Positions 1 to 8,511 of a stretch of DNA of 64,000 nt are shown here, in pieces. This DNA is from Betaproteobacteria bacterium Ga0074130 (GTDB lineage Bacteria; Pseudomonadota; Gammaproteobacteria; Burkholderiales; Rhodocyclaceae). Positions within the stretch are counted from its first letter, which is position 1. Every line of letters begins with the position of its first letter. Location of the stretch: positions 1 through 64,000 of the forward strand of contig LNDZ01000022.1 of NCBI GenBank assembly GCA_001464495.1, given 5' to 3'. The notes beneath the pieces are model-generated. The model was not told where the DNA came from. It ran no database searches and was given only the letters and a program-made list of their open reading frames with translations. A program made the position numbers and the translations under genes.

Positions 1-196
1 CATCATCTCGCGTTACACGCTGAGCCGTGAGCAAAACCCGCACCCCCTGACTATCCTAGATGTCGAGGGTTTGCCGGTTGAACATCACTGGGTATTTGCT
101 TACCCGGTCGGCAAACAACTGGCGCTGATGGCTGACCAGTTCATGAGCTTTGCGCGTCAGGAGAGCAAGACACTGGCGTTGAGCTATCGCGGCTAA
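1..196 (+). CDS. LysR-family transcriptional regulator, C-terminal fragment
   Basis: Only the last 64 codons are in the window; the gene begins upstream. The fragment carries the end of a LysR substrate-binding domain, including LDVEGLPVEHHWVFAYPVGK followed by a helix ending in the stop at 194-196. That pattern (LDVEG-P near the end, then W-x-x-x-P-x-GK) is typical of the CbbR-like branch of LysR regulators. The gene converges on dnaB, and a perfect hairpin lies directly after its stop. The inducer and targets cannot be read from this piece. Confidence 0.75.
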   Translation, partial: IISRYTLSREQNPHPLTILDVEGLPVEHHWVFAYPVGKQLALMADQFMSFARQESKTLALSYRG

Positions 197-197
197 T

Positions 198-218
198 GCT
201 GAGCGCGGCGCGCTCAGC
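198..218. terminator. Hairpin between convergent LysR gene and dnaB
   Basis: A perfect 9-bp inverted repeat, GCTGAGCGC (198-206) and GCGCTCAGC (210-218), has a 3-base loop and lies between two convergent stop codons. No T-tract follows on either strand, so it may be a weak or factor-assisted bidirectional terminator or a 3'-end stabiliser. Confidence 0.5.
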
Positions 219-229
219 AAGCTCAAGAC

Positions 230-1642
230 TTAGTAGGAGCCGGGCGCAGCAAAATTGACGAACTTGGTGTATTCGCCAAGGAAGGTGAGCATCACGGGGC
301 CGGTTGGGCCATTACGGTGTTTGCCGACAATCGCCTCGGCCATGCCCTTGTTGTCGGGCTTGTCCTTGTTGTAGTACTCATCGCGGTACATCATGATGAT
401 GATGTCGGCATCCTGCTCAATAGCGCCAGATTCACGCAAGTCACTCATCAGCGGACGCTTGTCGTTGCGCTCTTCCACCTTACGCGAGAGCTGCGACAGT
501 GCAATCACTGGCACCTGCAGCTCCTTGGCCAACGACTTGATCGAGCGCGAGATTTCGGAGATTTCCGTGGCACGGTTTTCGTTTTCGCGTGCCGACGTCA
601 TGAGCTGCAAATAGTCGATCACGATCAAGCCCAGCTTGCCATACTGGCGATGCAGGCGACGAGCGCGAGCGCGCAGATCGTTCGAGTTAATTGCGCCGGT
701 ATCATCGATATGGATATTCGCCTCATGCAGCTTGCCCAGCGCCATGGTCATCTTGTCCCAGTCGTCATCCGTCAGACGGGCGCTGCGTAACTTAGTCTGA
801 TCAATACGACCGACTGAAGAGAGCAGACGCAGGGCCAGCTGAGGCCCGGACATTTCCAGACTGAAAATCGCAACGGGCAGCTTCATTTCCACGCCCACAT
901 ATTCGGCAATATTCAGCGCGAATGCAGTCTTGCCCATGGAAGGACGGCCTGCGACGACCACCATATCGCCTGGCTGTAGGCCCGACGTCATTTTGTCGAG
1001 GTCGGTAAACCCAGTCGGTGTGCCCGTAATGTCGCTGCTATCACGGCCGTAGAGTTCTTCGATCTTCTCGACCACCTGCGCCATCAGGGGCTGAATCGCT
1101 ACAAAACCAGCCGTAGAACGGGCGCCGGCTTCGGCAATTTCCAGCACTTTGACTTCAGCCTCATCGAGGATCTGCTTAACGTCACGGCCGGCCGGGTTGA
1201 GCGCCGATGCGGCGATCTCATCACCCGCGGAGACCAGCTTACGCAGCACCGAGCGCTCGCGCACGATTTCCGCATAGCGGCGGATATTGGCCGCAGAGGG
1301 CGTGTTGTTGGCAATCTCGGCGAGGTAGCCCAGACCGCCTGTCTGATCCGTCTCGTTCGACTTTTCGATTGACTCGAATACCGTCACCACGTCCGCAGGA
1401 CGACCGACCTCAATCAAACGAGAAATGTGGCGGAAGATGCGGCGATGGTCGTCACGGTAAAAATCACCATCCGCGACCACATCACCAATCCGATCCCAGG
1501 CGGTGTTATCGAGGAGCAAGCCACCAATCAGCGATTGTTCAGCCTCAATCGAATGAGGCGGCAACTTCAGGCTCGCGAGCTGAGCATCACTGGTGTATGC
1601 CGATGCTGAATTGTTGTTTGGAAATGCGCGCGCTTGTGCCAT
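230..1642 (-). CDS. dnaB: Replicative DNA helicase DnaB
   Basis: This is the hexameric 5'-3' helicase of the replication fork, 470 aa, almost the same length as E. coli DnaB (471). The N-terminal helical domain covers about residues 28-130 (from LPPHSIEAEQSLIGGLLLD) and the RecA-like domain about 200-460. Walker A is GRPSMGKTAF near residue 233, Walker B is in LIVIDYLQLM, and the C-terminal DLRESGAIEQDAD motif is present. In many bacteria dnaB directly follows rplI; here rplI is about 5.4 kb upstream on the same strand, with unrelated genes between. No intein is present. A cluster of DnaA-box-like sequences lies in its upstream region. Confidence 0.98.
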   Translation of the reverse strand: MAQARAFPNNNSASAYTSDAQLASLKLPPHSIEAEQSLIGGLLLDNTAWDRIGDVVADGDFYRDDHRRIFRHISRLIEVGRPADVVTVFESIEKSNETDQTGGLGYLAEIANNTPSAANIRRYAEIVRERSVLRKLVSAGDEIAASALNPAGRDVKQILDEAEVKVLEIAEAGARSTAGFVAIQPLMAQVVEKIEELYGRDSSDITGTPTGFTDLDKMTSGLQPGDMVVVAGRPSMGKTAFALNIAEYVGVEMKLPVAIFSLEMSGPQLALRLLSSVGRIDQTKLRSARLTDDDWDKMTMALGKLHEANIHIDDTGAINSNDLRARARRLHRQYGKLGLIVIDYLQLMTSARENENRATEISEISRSIKSLAKELQVPVIALSQLSRKVEERNDKRPLMSDLRESGAIEQDADIIIMMYRDEYYNKDKPDNKGMAEAIVGKHRNGPTGPVMLTFLGEYTKFVNFAAPGSY

Positions 1643-1695
1643 GACTACCCCTCGAGACGATTAGCCAGAGTTTACTCGCATCCCTCTCTCAAGGC

Positions 1696-1799
1696 TGTGC
1701 ATAACTCTGTGACCAAGCTGTTGGTATCCATGTATAGCGTGTGAATACATCTGCGCTCGGAAAATGCTTGTGGATGAGTTGTGAATAGCCTGTGGACAA
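1696..1799 (-). promoter_or_regulatory. Cluster of five DnaA-box-like 9-mers upstream of dnaB
   Basis: Read on the plus strand as reverse complements of TTATNCACA, the sites are TGTGCATAA (1696-1704, exact), TGTGAATAC (1740-1748), TGTGGATGA (1769-1777), TGTGAATAG (1780-1788) and TGTGGACAA (1791-1799). The last four each have one mismatch. All five share one orientation within 104 bases, and they fill the spacer between the dnaB start (1642) and the stop of the gene at 1812. This suggests DnaA-dependent control of dnaB or a DnaA-titrating site. Nothing else marks it as the chromosomal origin: neither dnaA nor dnaN is in the window. Confidence 0.5.
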
Positions 1800-1811
1800 C
1801 CCGTTAACGCT

Positions 1812-2135
1812 TTACTGGACGGGGTCAAGCGTGTCCTTAAACAACCCGCCAGCAACGACGCCTAATACCCCAACAAAGGTCTTGGCACCATCACGTAGAA
1901 AAGCGGCACTGTCCTCACTAAGTCCGCTGACGGGCACCACTGTCGCCAGATCAAGCATAGGCTCATCACCATATTTAGCAGCGTAATGTGCAGCTTGCAT
2001 CGCAAGAATACGAGCGGTTTTGGCCAGGGCTTCCTTGCTGCTGATCGCGATCATGTGATCAGACAGCGCCAGATAGCGTTTGAACTCATCGAATATGTGC
2101 TCACTGTTATCGCTGGTCTGAGTATCGGTTTGCAT
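1812..2135 (-). CDS. Hypothetical protein (107 aa)
   Basis: I do not recognise this small protein. It begins with a polar, acidic stretch (about residues 1-20), then has a probably helical region rich in Ala, Lys and Leu (about 25-65) and a glycine-containing hydrophobic end (GVLGVVAGGLFKDTL). It has no signal peptide and no clear transmembrane pair. It lies upstream of dnaB on the same strand, separated by the DnaA-box cluster, and is divergent from the fdsD-like gene. The coding frame is uninterrupted and no better frame overlaps it, so it is probably real but of unknown function. Confidence 0.5.
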   Translation of the reverse strand: MQTDTQTSDNSEHIFDEFKRYLALSDHMIAISSKEALAKTARILAMQAAHYAAKYGDEPMLDLATVVPVSGLSEDSAAFLRDGAKTFVGVLGVVAGGLFKDTLDPVQ

Positions 2136-2291
2136 GGCGAAATCCGGCTGATATAGATGCAGCAGACCTTACTGCTTTTTCTATCAACGGCTGATTGCCA
2201 GCTTAGATGGTTTGATAACCCAAACGCATCAAGGCCCCTGCCAGTCTGGGGCTATAGTCCGTTTCGGTTTATATCTCTACCGAGGACATAC

Positions 2292-2576
2292 ATGCAGCAT
2301 CTGACACAAATCGAGAGTCTGATCAAAATGGCCAACCAGATTGGCGGCTTCTTCAATAGCTACAACGACCGTGATCTCGCCCGGCGCGAAGTTGCCAACC
2401 ATCTGGACAAGTTTTGGGAGCCCCGCATGCGTCACATGATCCTGGAATACAACGACAAGCACCGCACGCTGAATAACGACCTGCTGCCACTGGTCCGTGA
2501 AGCACTCAAAATCCTGCCACCTCCACCGCTCCCCAACATCATCCGCGTGGCCCGTACCGCAAGCCCGCAGCACTAA
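2292..2576 (+). CDS. fdsD: Formate dehydrogenase delta subunit-like protein (FdsD family)
   Basis: The 94-aa product matches the FdsD pattern: a short N-terminal helix with LIKMANQIGGFF, then D-x-x-x-A-x-x-x-VANHLDKFWEPRMR and LVREAL near the end. FdsD is an accessory subunit of soluble NAD-dependent molybdenum formate dehydrogenases (FdsGBACD), where it is thought to help cofactor insertion or assembly. I chose ATG 2292 because GAGG precedes it by about 7 bases; the longer upstream frame has no such site and no homology. The fdsG, B, A and C genes are absent, so this copy is an orphan, but it sits next to a LysR gene and molybdate transport genes, which fits molybdoenzyme maturation. Confidence 0.75.
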   Translation: MQHLTQIESLIKMANQIGGFFNSYNDRDLARREVANHLDKFWEPRMRHMILEYNDKHRTLNNDLLPLVREALKILPPPPLPNIIRVARTASPQH

Positions 2577-2606
2577 GCTTTCCTCTACCCTTGCTCTGCC
2601 CTCTTA

Positions 2607-2637
2607 GCCGCCTTCGTTTAACAAGGCGGCTTTTTCT
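2607..2637 (+). terminator. Rho-independent terminator after fdsD-like gene
   Basis: GCCGCCTT (2607-2614) pairs with AAGGCGGC (2623-2630) across an 8-base loop, followed by TTTTTCTT. It lies 30 bases after the fdsD stop and serves the plus strand. Confidence 0.9.
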
Positions 2638-2674
2638 TGTCCGATAGGGACGGATCATTTTCGGGCAAGGACAC

Positions 2675-3589
2675 TCACACCACCTGAATCAGACGGTCAA
2701 AGCGACTCTGCAGATCAATCCCACGTGACAGCTCAAGCATGGCAGCGGTCATCGGCGGATAGGAATTCTGCTTACGCACCACCAAACCAATCTGGCGGGA
2801 GAGTTCGGGCACGATCTGTACGACACAAATCTCTTGGCGCAGCTCAATCAGACTGAGCACGCTGTGCGGCACAACAGCGCTTAAGTTACTGCAGCGAATT
2901 TGCGAATACAGCCCAAAGATGGAGTCCGTCTCCATCTTCACACGCGGCATCACCCCCGCCTGACGAAACGCTGTATCAATGATGCGGCGGCTTTGCATAT
3001 TGCTAGTCAGCAGACACAAGGGCAACTCAGCCACTTCAGCCCAGTCCAGATGCGTACGCCCTTTCAGCATCGTGTCGTCGCGCGTCATCAGCACATAACG
3101 TTCGACGTAGAGCGGATGAACGGTAAAACCTGCCAGTGCTGTATCCGAGAGATACGTAATTCCAAAATCGAGCTCGCAGCTGTCGAGGCGCCGTGCAATT
3201 TCCTGCGATGGCAGCGAAAGGATGGAGAAATCAATGCCTTCGTACTGCTCCTGACAGGGCGTAGACAGCAAGGGTACAACCGGCATGGTGGTCGGAATTG
3301 CGCCAATACTCAGTGAACCTTTCAGATTACTGTGCGCGCTCATGGCCTCTTGGCGCATTGCCTCATAGCTGGCGAGCAAATGTTGCGCCCAACCAACCAC
3401 CTTCTCCCCTTCATCAGTCAGCCCCTCGTAGCGACGTCCGCGCCTGACGAGATGGAGATCTAGCTCCTTTTCCAGATTACGAATGGCCGTGGATAAAGCA
3501 GGCTGAGACACGTGGCAGCGCTCGGCTGCGCGCGCAAAATGGCGTACCTCAGCAAGCGTGACCAGATATTTGAGCTGACGAATAAACAT
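2675..3589 (-). CDS. LysR-family transcriptional regulator
   Basis: At 304 aa this is normal length for a LysR regulator. The N-terminal winged helix-turn-helix is about residues 1-60 (FARAAERCHVSQPALSTAIR), followed by a linker helix and a periplasmic-binding-protein-like effector domain (about 90-295). It is divergent from modABC and converges on the fdsD-like gene, so it could control either. LysR regulators of formate dehydrogenase (FdsR type) occur beside fds operons, which makes that role plausible but unproven here. The spacer to modA (3590-3872) would hold its own promoter and probable operator. Confidence 0.85.
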   Translation of the reverse strand: MFIRQLKYLVTLAEVRHFARAAERCHVSQPALSTAIRNLEKELDLHLVRRGRRYEGLTDEGEKVVGWAQHLLASYEAMRQEAMSAHSNLKGSLSIGAIPTTMPVVPLLSTPCQEQYEGIDFSILSLPSQEIARRLDSCELDFGITYLSDTALAGFTVHPLYVERYVLMTRDDTMLKGRTHLDWAEVAELPLCLLTSNMQSRRIIDTAFRQAGVMPRVKMETDSIFGLYSQIRCSNLSAVVPHSVLSLIELRQEICVVQIVPELSRQIGLVVRKQNSYPPMTAAMLELSRGIDLQSRFDRLIQVV

Positions 3590-3695
3590 GTGAACAAAGA
3601 GAGTCGGCGTGAGTTAAGAGCATACGTCAGATGATGCAAGATTAGCTCTTTGCCATTACGGCCTTGTCAGCTTTTTCTAAATTACGTATAGTCAC

Positions 3696-3719
3696 CGTTA
3701 TTCCCTTTTAGATATACCG
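3696..3719. promoter_or_regulatory. Candidate ModE operator upstream of modA
   Basis: An imperfect palindrome has half-sites CGTTAT (3696-3701) and ATACCG (3714-3719), spanning 24 bases. As I recall it, the E. coli modA operator has the same outer bases and the same 24-base span (CGTTAT...ATAACG). A second ModE-like half-site, CGCTATAT (3808-3815), overlaps the predicted -10 element. A short ModE is encoded at the end of the mod cluster. Confidence 0.35.
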
Positions 3720-3785
3720 AGCCGGATGATCGCGCCCATAAAGTGATTTGTGGAAAATCCAAAATAAACATATACAGACAAGGCA

Positions 3786-3816
3786 TTGACATAAGTAGCC
3801 CCTACCTCGCTATATC
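3786..3816 (+). promoter_or_regulatory. Candidate sigma-70 promoter of modABC
   Basis: A perfect -35 element, TTGACA (3786-3791), is followed after 19 bases by TATATC (3811-3816). The spacing is longer than the ideal 17, so the -10 may instead be the overlapping CTATAT. The site is about 55 bases before the modA start. Confidence 0.45.
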
Positions 3817-3854
3817 CCAAAAGATACAATTAGCCTTCATAACAACCACTGTGA

Positions 3855-4616
<762 letters not shown>

Positions 4617-4627
4617 GCCCCTCTCGG

Positions 4628-4665
4628 CGACCGGTATCGTACGGTCGTCGACTGACTTACAGTCG
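4628..4665 (+). promoter_or_regulatory. Tandem hairpins between modA and modB
   Basis: Two adjacent stems are visible: CGACCG (4628-4633) with CGGTCG (4642-4647), and CGACTG (4649-4654) with CAGTCG (4660-4665). No T-tract follows directly. In transporter operons such intercistronic stems often protect the 3' end of the binding-protein message so that it exceeds the permease message; that role is inferred here. Confidence 0.4.
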
Positions 4666-4716
4666 GCGCTGAAAGCCTTTTAAGTTCCACACGCTGTCTG
4701 TCGCTACAATTGCGCC

Positions 4717-5403
4717 ATGAACTTCACCCCCCAGGACTGGTCGGCCATTCGCCTCACCCTTGAGCTAGCCAGCCTCACAACCCTGTTGCTTATCCTGTTC
4801 GGCACACCCGTTGCTTGGTGGTTGTCGCGCACAACATCGCGCACCAAGCCGTTGTTCGTTTCGCTGGTGGCAATGCCGCTCGTACTACCACCGAGTGTGA
4901 TCGGCTTTTATCTTTTGGTTTTCATGGGCCCCAACGGACCGCTGGGCCAGCTGATGGATCAACTGGGGATCGGCCGCCTACCCTTCTCCTTTGGTGGCTT
5001 GCTATTAGCTTCCTGTATTTACTCACTACCATTCGTCGTTCAGCCATTGCAGAACGCGTTTGAAGCCATCGACGAGCGCATGTATGAAGCCGCTGCAACG
5101 CTCAGAGCAAGCCCGCTAGACCGTTTTTTTACCGTTGCCGTGCCGCTAGCCAAGCCGGGCTTCCTCACCGCAGCGGTGCTCGGCTTTGCGCATACGGTCG
5201 GCGAGTTTGGTGTCGTTCTCATGATCGGCGGCAACATCCCCGACAAGACACGCGTCGTGTCGGTGCAGATTTATGACTATGTAGAAGCGCTTGAGTACAG
5301 CGAGGCCCATCGTCTGGCCGCGCTCATGCTGGTATTCTCATTTATCGTCCTCTTCCTGCTCTACACGCTTAACCCGACCAAGAAGAAAGCCCCGGCAGCA
5401 TGA
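4717..5403 (+). CDS. modB: Molybdate ABC transporter permease
   Basis: This is the inner-membrane channel subunit, 228 aa, with about five hydrophobic segments. The ATPase-coupling loop is visible as [26 protein letters not shown] (EAA motif, about residues 124-149), followed by [23 protein letters not shown], the ModB-specific GEFG signature. It forms a dimer that takes molybdate from ModA using ModC ATP hydrolysis. Its stop overlaps the modC start by 4 bases (ATGA), so the two are translationally coupled. The 100-base gap from modA is unusually long for this operon and contains hairpins. Confidence 0.95.
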   Translation: MNFTPQDWSAIRLTLELASLTTLLLILFGTPVAWWLSRTTSRTKPLFVSLVAMPLVLPPSVIGFYLLVFMGPNGPLGQLMDQLGIGRLPFSFGGLLLASCIYSLPFVVQPLQNAFEAIDERMYEAAATLRASPLDRFFTVAVPLAKPGFLTAAVLGFAHTVGEFGVVLMIGGNIPDKTRVVSVQIYDYVEALEYSEAHRLAALMLVFSFIVLFLLYTLNPTKKKAPAA

Positions 5404-6464
5404 TTGAGGCCGACTTCCACCTCGCATTACCGGGCTTCTCGCTTGAAACACACATTGTGCTCCCAAGTCGTGGCGTCACTGCCTTATTCGGCCCCTCAGG
5501 CTCGGGTAAAAGCACTCTGCTGCGCTGCATTGCCGGATTGCTCAAACCACAGTACGGCAAGCTGATCGTTAATGGTGAGGTCTGGCAGGACGCATCACAC
5601 TTTATGCCGCCGCATCGGCGCCCTGTTGGTATGGTGTTTCAGGATGCCGCACTGTTTCCCCACCTAAGCGTGCAACAGAACCTTGACTATGGCGCAAAGC
5701 GCAGCCGCAGCAAGGCCAGTGGTACGGATAATCTGATTGAACTGCTCGGAATAAGTCATCTGCTACAACGAAGGACGGACGCGCTGTCTGGCGGGGAAAA
5801 GCAACGTGTCGGCATCGCGCGTGCATTGTTTTCAGCCCCCAAGATGTTGCTGCTCGATGAGCCGCTTGCTGCTTTGGATGCGCAACGCAAAGCCGAGCTT
5901 TTGCCCTATCTCGATCAGCTGCACCAGCAGCTTGATATCCCCGTTGTCTATGTAAGCCACGCCCCAGAAGAAGTGGCGCGGCTTGCAGATTACATCGTGC
6001 AACTTGGCGAAGGCCGTGTCATCCGATCAGGCGGCGCCATCGATATCTTCCCTGCGCTGCTGCATCCATTGAGCCAAGAGGAAGGCGTATTTACGCTGCT
6101 CGTTGGCACAATCGAGTTGCACGACACCAATGACTACCTGACGCAAGTCAGCATCGGTGCGCATCGACTGTGGGTGCGTTACATCAATCGTCCGATTGGT
6201 AGCCAGGTAAGACTACGACTGCTGGCACGTGACGTTAGCCTGAGTCTCGATCCAGGGGTGCGTGAAAGCAGCATACTAAACACACTGCAAACGGAAATTG
6301 CCACCTTAGAAGAAACGGCGCCCGGACGAACGCTGGTGCGCCTGACGCTGAACGAAGGGCCCGCGCTGCTCTCGCGCATCACCACCCGCTCTGCTCGCGC
6401 CCTGCGTTTGCAACCGGGGCAACAGGTCTATGCGCAGATCAAGGGCGTTGCGCCCATGGAGTAA
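5400..6464 (+). CDS. modC: Molybdate ABC transporter ATP-binding protein
   Basis: At 354 aa it has the usual ModC layout: an ABC ATPase domain (about residues 1-230) and a C-terminal Mop/TOBE-type molybdate-binding domain (about 285-352). Walker A is GPSGSGKST, the Q-loop is in [13 protein letters not shown], the signature is [15 protein letters not shown], and Walker B is [12 protein letters not shown], followed by the H-loop VSHAPEEV. The Mop domain may let cytoplasmic molybdate inhibit transport, as known for some relatives. It starts inside the modB stop and ends 2 bases from the convergent modE stop. Confidence 0.96.
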   Translation: MIEADFHLALPGFSLETHIVLPSRGVTALFGPSGSGKSTLLRCIAGLLKPQYGKLIVNGEVWQDASHFMPPHRRPVGMVFQDAALFPHLSVQQNLDYGAKRSRSKASGTDNLIELLGISHLLQRRTDALSGGEKQRVGIARALFSAPKMLLLDEPLAALDAQRKAELLPYLDQLHQQLDIPVVYVSHAPEEVARLADYIVQLGEGRVIRSGGAIDIFPALLHPLSQEEGVFTLLVGTIELHDTNDYLTQVSIGAHRLWVRYINRPIGSQVRLRLLARDVSLSLDPGVRESSILNTLQTEIATLEETAPGRTLVRLTLNEGPALLSRITTRSARALRLQPGQQVYAQIKGVAPME

Positions 6465-6466
6465 GC

Positions 6467-6868
6467 CTACGCCGAGGCGTCAGAAATAATATCTGCGGGT
6501 GGCTGCATGTAACGACTGAACTCAGCAAAGTCTGCCGACAAGGCCTGCGCCGCCTTCAACTCCATAGCGCGATAGCGTGCCAGCATGTTCATGCCAAACT
6601 CGGTGAGTTGGGCTCCACCGCCGCGACTCCCCCCCGTATTGGTGGTCACCAAGGGTTCGACAAAGGCAGCATTGGTTGCCTCCACCAGCAGCCAAGCACG
6701 CCGATATGACATGCCCATTTCACGCGCGGCAGCAGAGATCGACCCCGTCCGTGCAATACGCTCCAGCAGCTCGGCACGGCCCGGGCCCAACGCGGTCATT
6801 TCGCTGAACAGAATACGCAGCCGAGGGCCATTACGGCTGGGCAGTGAGGGAGCTTTCTTTCTAGACAT
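6467..6868 (-). CDS. modE: ModE-type molybdate regulator, DNA-binding domain only
   Basis: The 133-aa product corresponds to the N-terminal winged-helix domain of ModE (GRAELLERIARTGSISAAAREMGMSYRRAWLLVE, about residues 30-62, then a GGSRGGGAQLTEFG wing). E. coli ModE is about twice as long and has a C-terminal pair of Mop domains that bind molybdate; those are missing here. Single-domain ModE-like proteins are common in betaproteobacteria, so this is a natural short form and not a broken gene. How it senses molybdate is unclear. It converges on modC and is separated from rplI by a strong terminator. Confidence 0.9.
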   Translation of the reverse strand: MSRKKAPSLPSRNGPRLRILFSEMTALGPGRAELLERIARTGSISAAAREMGMSYRRAWLLVEATNAAFVEPLVTTNTGGSRGGGAQLTEFGMNMLARYRAMELKAAQALSADFAEFSRYMQPPADIISDASA

Positions 6869-6954
6869 AGTGCAGATGATGCCACAAGGGTATTGGCTTC
6901 AAAATCGAAAACAAACAATCGAAGCCGCGATCCACAAAACCGAATCCACAAAAG

Positions 6955-6981
6955 AAAAGAGCCGCTCAAGGCGGCTCTTTT
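6955..6981 (-). terminator. Terminator of the rpsF-priB-rpsR-rplI operon
   Basis: A perfect 11-bp stem, AAAAGAGCCGC (6955-6965) with GCGGCTCTTTT (6971-6981), has a 5-base loop. On the minus strand it ends in TTTTCTTTT, giving a strong intrinsic terminator 19 bases after the rplI stop. Confidence 0.92.
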
Positions 6982-7000
6982 CAACTACAGCTTAGGCAGA

Positions 7001-7450
7001 TTACTGCTCGGCCACCACAGTCACGGTCACGCTCACCAACACATCGGTGTGCAGCGCGATTTCAACAGCGGTTTCGCCGATGGTCTTCAGCGGACCATTC
7101 GGCAGGCGAACTGCAGCCTTGTCGATCTTGGTGCCCTTGGCGCTCAGCGCTTCAGCCACGTCAGCAGTGCTGACGGAACCGAACAGGCGGCCATCAACAC
7201 CGGCCTTACGAGCGATTGTGACAACCTGACCTTCAACCTTGGCGGCTTCAGCTTGAGCAGCGGCCAGCTTTTCAGCAGCCAGCTTTTCCAGCTCGGCACG
7301 ACGGGCTTCGAAGTGAGCCAGATTTTCCGGAGTAACACGCTTAGCCTTGCCTTGCGGGATCAAGAAGTTACGAGCGTAGCCATCCTTGACCTTAACCACA
7401 TCGCCCAAGCCGCCAAGGTTAACCACTTTTTCCATCAGAATAATTTGCAT
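7001..7450 (-). CDS. rplI: 50S ribosomal protein L9
   Basis: The 149-aa product has the full two-domain L9 fold. The N-terminal rRNA-binding domain ([20 protein letters not shown], then [16 protein letters not shown], about residues 1-50) is joined by a long Ala/Glu/Lys helix to a C-terminal domain (about 80-149). It binds 23S rRNA near the L1 stalk and helps maintain reading frame. It is the last gene of the rpsF operon, 15 bases after rpsR, with a strong terminator behind. The start is fixed by the conserved N-terminal MQIILME. Confidence 0.98.
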   Translation of the reverse strand: MQIILMEKVVNLGGLGDVVKVKDGYARNFLIPQGKAKRVTPENLAHFEARRAELEKLAAEKLAAAQAEAAKVEGQVVTIARKAGVDGRLFGSVSTADVAEALSAKGTKIDKAAVRLPNGPLKTIGETAVEIALHTDVLVSVTVTVVAEQ

Positions 7451-7465
7451 GGTTCAGTCCTCCGC

Positions 7466-7741
7466 TTATTGGTGCAGGTCGGTGTACGGCATCAGGGCCA
7501 GGAAACGGGCGCGCTTGATGGCGGTCGACAGTTGACGTTGATAGCCAGTCTTGGTGCCGGTGATACGTGCCGGCATGATCTTGGCGTTTTCGGTGATGAA
7601 GTCTTTCAGGATGTCCACATCCTTGTAATCGACTTGTTCAATCTTTTCTGCGGTGAAGCGGCAGAACTTGCGGCGCTTGAACATGCTGCGACCTTTGTCG
7701 TCCTTACGCTTGTTTGCGCCATTCTTCGGCTTAAATGCCAT
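7466..7741 (-). CDS. rpsR: 30S ribosomal protein S18
   Basis: The 91-aa protein ends with the conserved S18 core [21 protein letters not shown] and [27 protein letters not shown]. It has a longer basic N-terminus (about residues 1-22) than E. coli S18 (75 aa). S18 pairs with S6 on the 30S platform. The start overlaps the end of priB by 11 bases. Position and order match the classic rpsF-priB-rpsR-rplI operon of beta- and gammaproteobacteria. Confidence 0.97.
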   Translation of the reverse strand: MAFKPKNGANKRKDDKGRSMFKRRKFCRFTAEKIEQVDYKDVDILKDFITENAKIMPARITGTKTGYQRQLSTAIKRARFLALMPYTDLHQ

Positions 7742-8060
7742 GATTAATTCCTTCCTTGAATTCGATCGAGGTTACGTGCAGTACCAGGCTTCTGTTCTTG
7801 AGGCTTTTGGCGGCGAGAAATCCCGTTGCGCTACACAAGCTGCCGGCATTCATGCCAGAGAGTAGAGTTGCCAGCGACCCAAGTGCAACACAGGCCATTT
7901 CACAATCCACTTTACGCTTGCTCCCCGCTTCGATTTGTTCAGACTCATGTTGCAGCTTGAACTCAATCACTGGCACGCCAGCCGGGGTGTAGCGAACGGC
8001 ACCTCTTTCAATGACCTGCCCATCGAGGATAAGCAGATTACGAGGCGTCCCGTCCGTCAT
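7731..8060 (-). CDS. priB: Primosomal replication protein N (PriB)
   Basis: The 109-aa single-strand DNA-binding protein has an OB fold; visible features are [33 protein letters not shown] and the C-terminal strands [16 protein letters not shown]. PriB joins PriA in restarting stalled replication forks. Its place between rpsF and rpsR is diagnostic. It starts 4 bases after the rpsF stop and overlaps the rpsR start by 11 bases, so all three are probably translationally coupled. Confidence 0.95.
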   Translation of the reverse strand: MTDGTPRNLLILDGQVIERGAVRYTPAGVPVIEFKLQHESEQIEAGSKRKVDCEMACVALGSLATLLSGMNAGSLCSATGFLAAKSLKNRSLVLHVTSIEFKEGINHGI

Positions 8061-8064
8061 TGCT

Positions 8065-8445
8065 TCATTCTGCAGTAGCGGCTGCCTCCGGCTTGGTTTC
8101 AGCAGCAGGTGTCAGCGACTTGGACTTTTCTTCCTTCATCATCGGCGACGGAACGGTAACAGCCTTGTCCATCTTGATGGTGAGGTGACGCAGCACTGCA
8201 TCGTTAAACTTGAATGCGGTCTCAAGCTCAACCAGCGTAGCGCCGTCGACTTCGATGTTCATCAGCACGTAGTGAGCCTTGTGCACCTTCTGGATCGGGT
8301 AAGCCAGTTGACGACGGCCCCAGTCTTCCAGACGGTGGATTTGACCTGCATGGGAGGTCACGAGCGTCTTGTAACGCTCAATCATCGCCGGGACCTGTTC
8401 GGACTGGTCCGGGTGGACGATGAATACAACTTCATAATGGCGCAT
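8065..8445 (-). CDS. rpsF: 30S ribosomal protein S6
   Basis: The 126-aa product starts at [17 protein letters not shown], the usual S6 N-terminus, with AAAAGGAGTTTTC directly upstream as a strong ribosome binding site. An upstream in-frame ATG at 8538 would add 31 residues lacking homology, so 8445 is preferred. Core motifs are [13 protein letters not shown] and HYVLMNIE, followed by a charged Ala/Lys/Glu tail (about residues 100-126). It binds 16S rRNA with S18. In many bacteria the S6:S18 pair represses this operon by binding its leader; a candidate hairpin lies 28 bases upstream. Confidence 0.97.
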   Translation of the reverse strand: MRHYEVVFIVHPDQSEQVPAMIERYKTLVTSHAGQIHRLEDWGRRQLAYPIQKVHKAHYVLMNIEVDGATLVELETAFKFNDAVLRHLTIKMDKAVTVPSPMMKEEKSKSLTPAAETKPEAAATAE

Positions 8446-8472
8446 GAAAACTCCTTTTGGATAGTGAGCCCC

Positions 8473-8488
8473 CCCGCATGCGTACGGG
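8473..8488 (-). promoter_or_regulatory. Hairpin in the rpsF leader, candidate S6:S18 autoregulatory element
   Basis: In the minus-strand leader, CCCGTA and TGCGGG close over CGCA (one G-U pair) to make a 6-bp stem, followed by a G-rich run. The S6:S18 leader motif known in bacteria contains a hairpin with a CCG feature. Only the stem and location are visible here, so the match is tentative. Confidence 0.3.
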
Positions 8489-8511
8489 TAGAGCAAGGTG
8501 GAAAGCCCGCG

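Noticed and set aside
1643..1811. Chromosomal replication origin
   Set aside because: DnaA-box-like sites are present, but there is no dnaA, dnaN, gidA or parAB gene, and no clear AT-rich unwinding region was identified.
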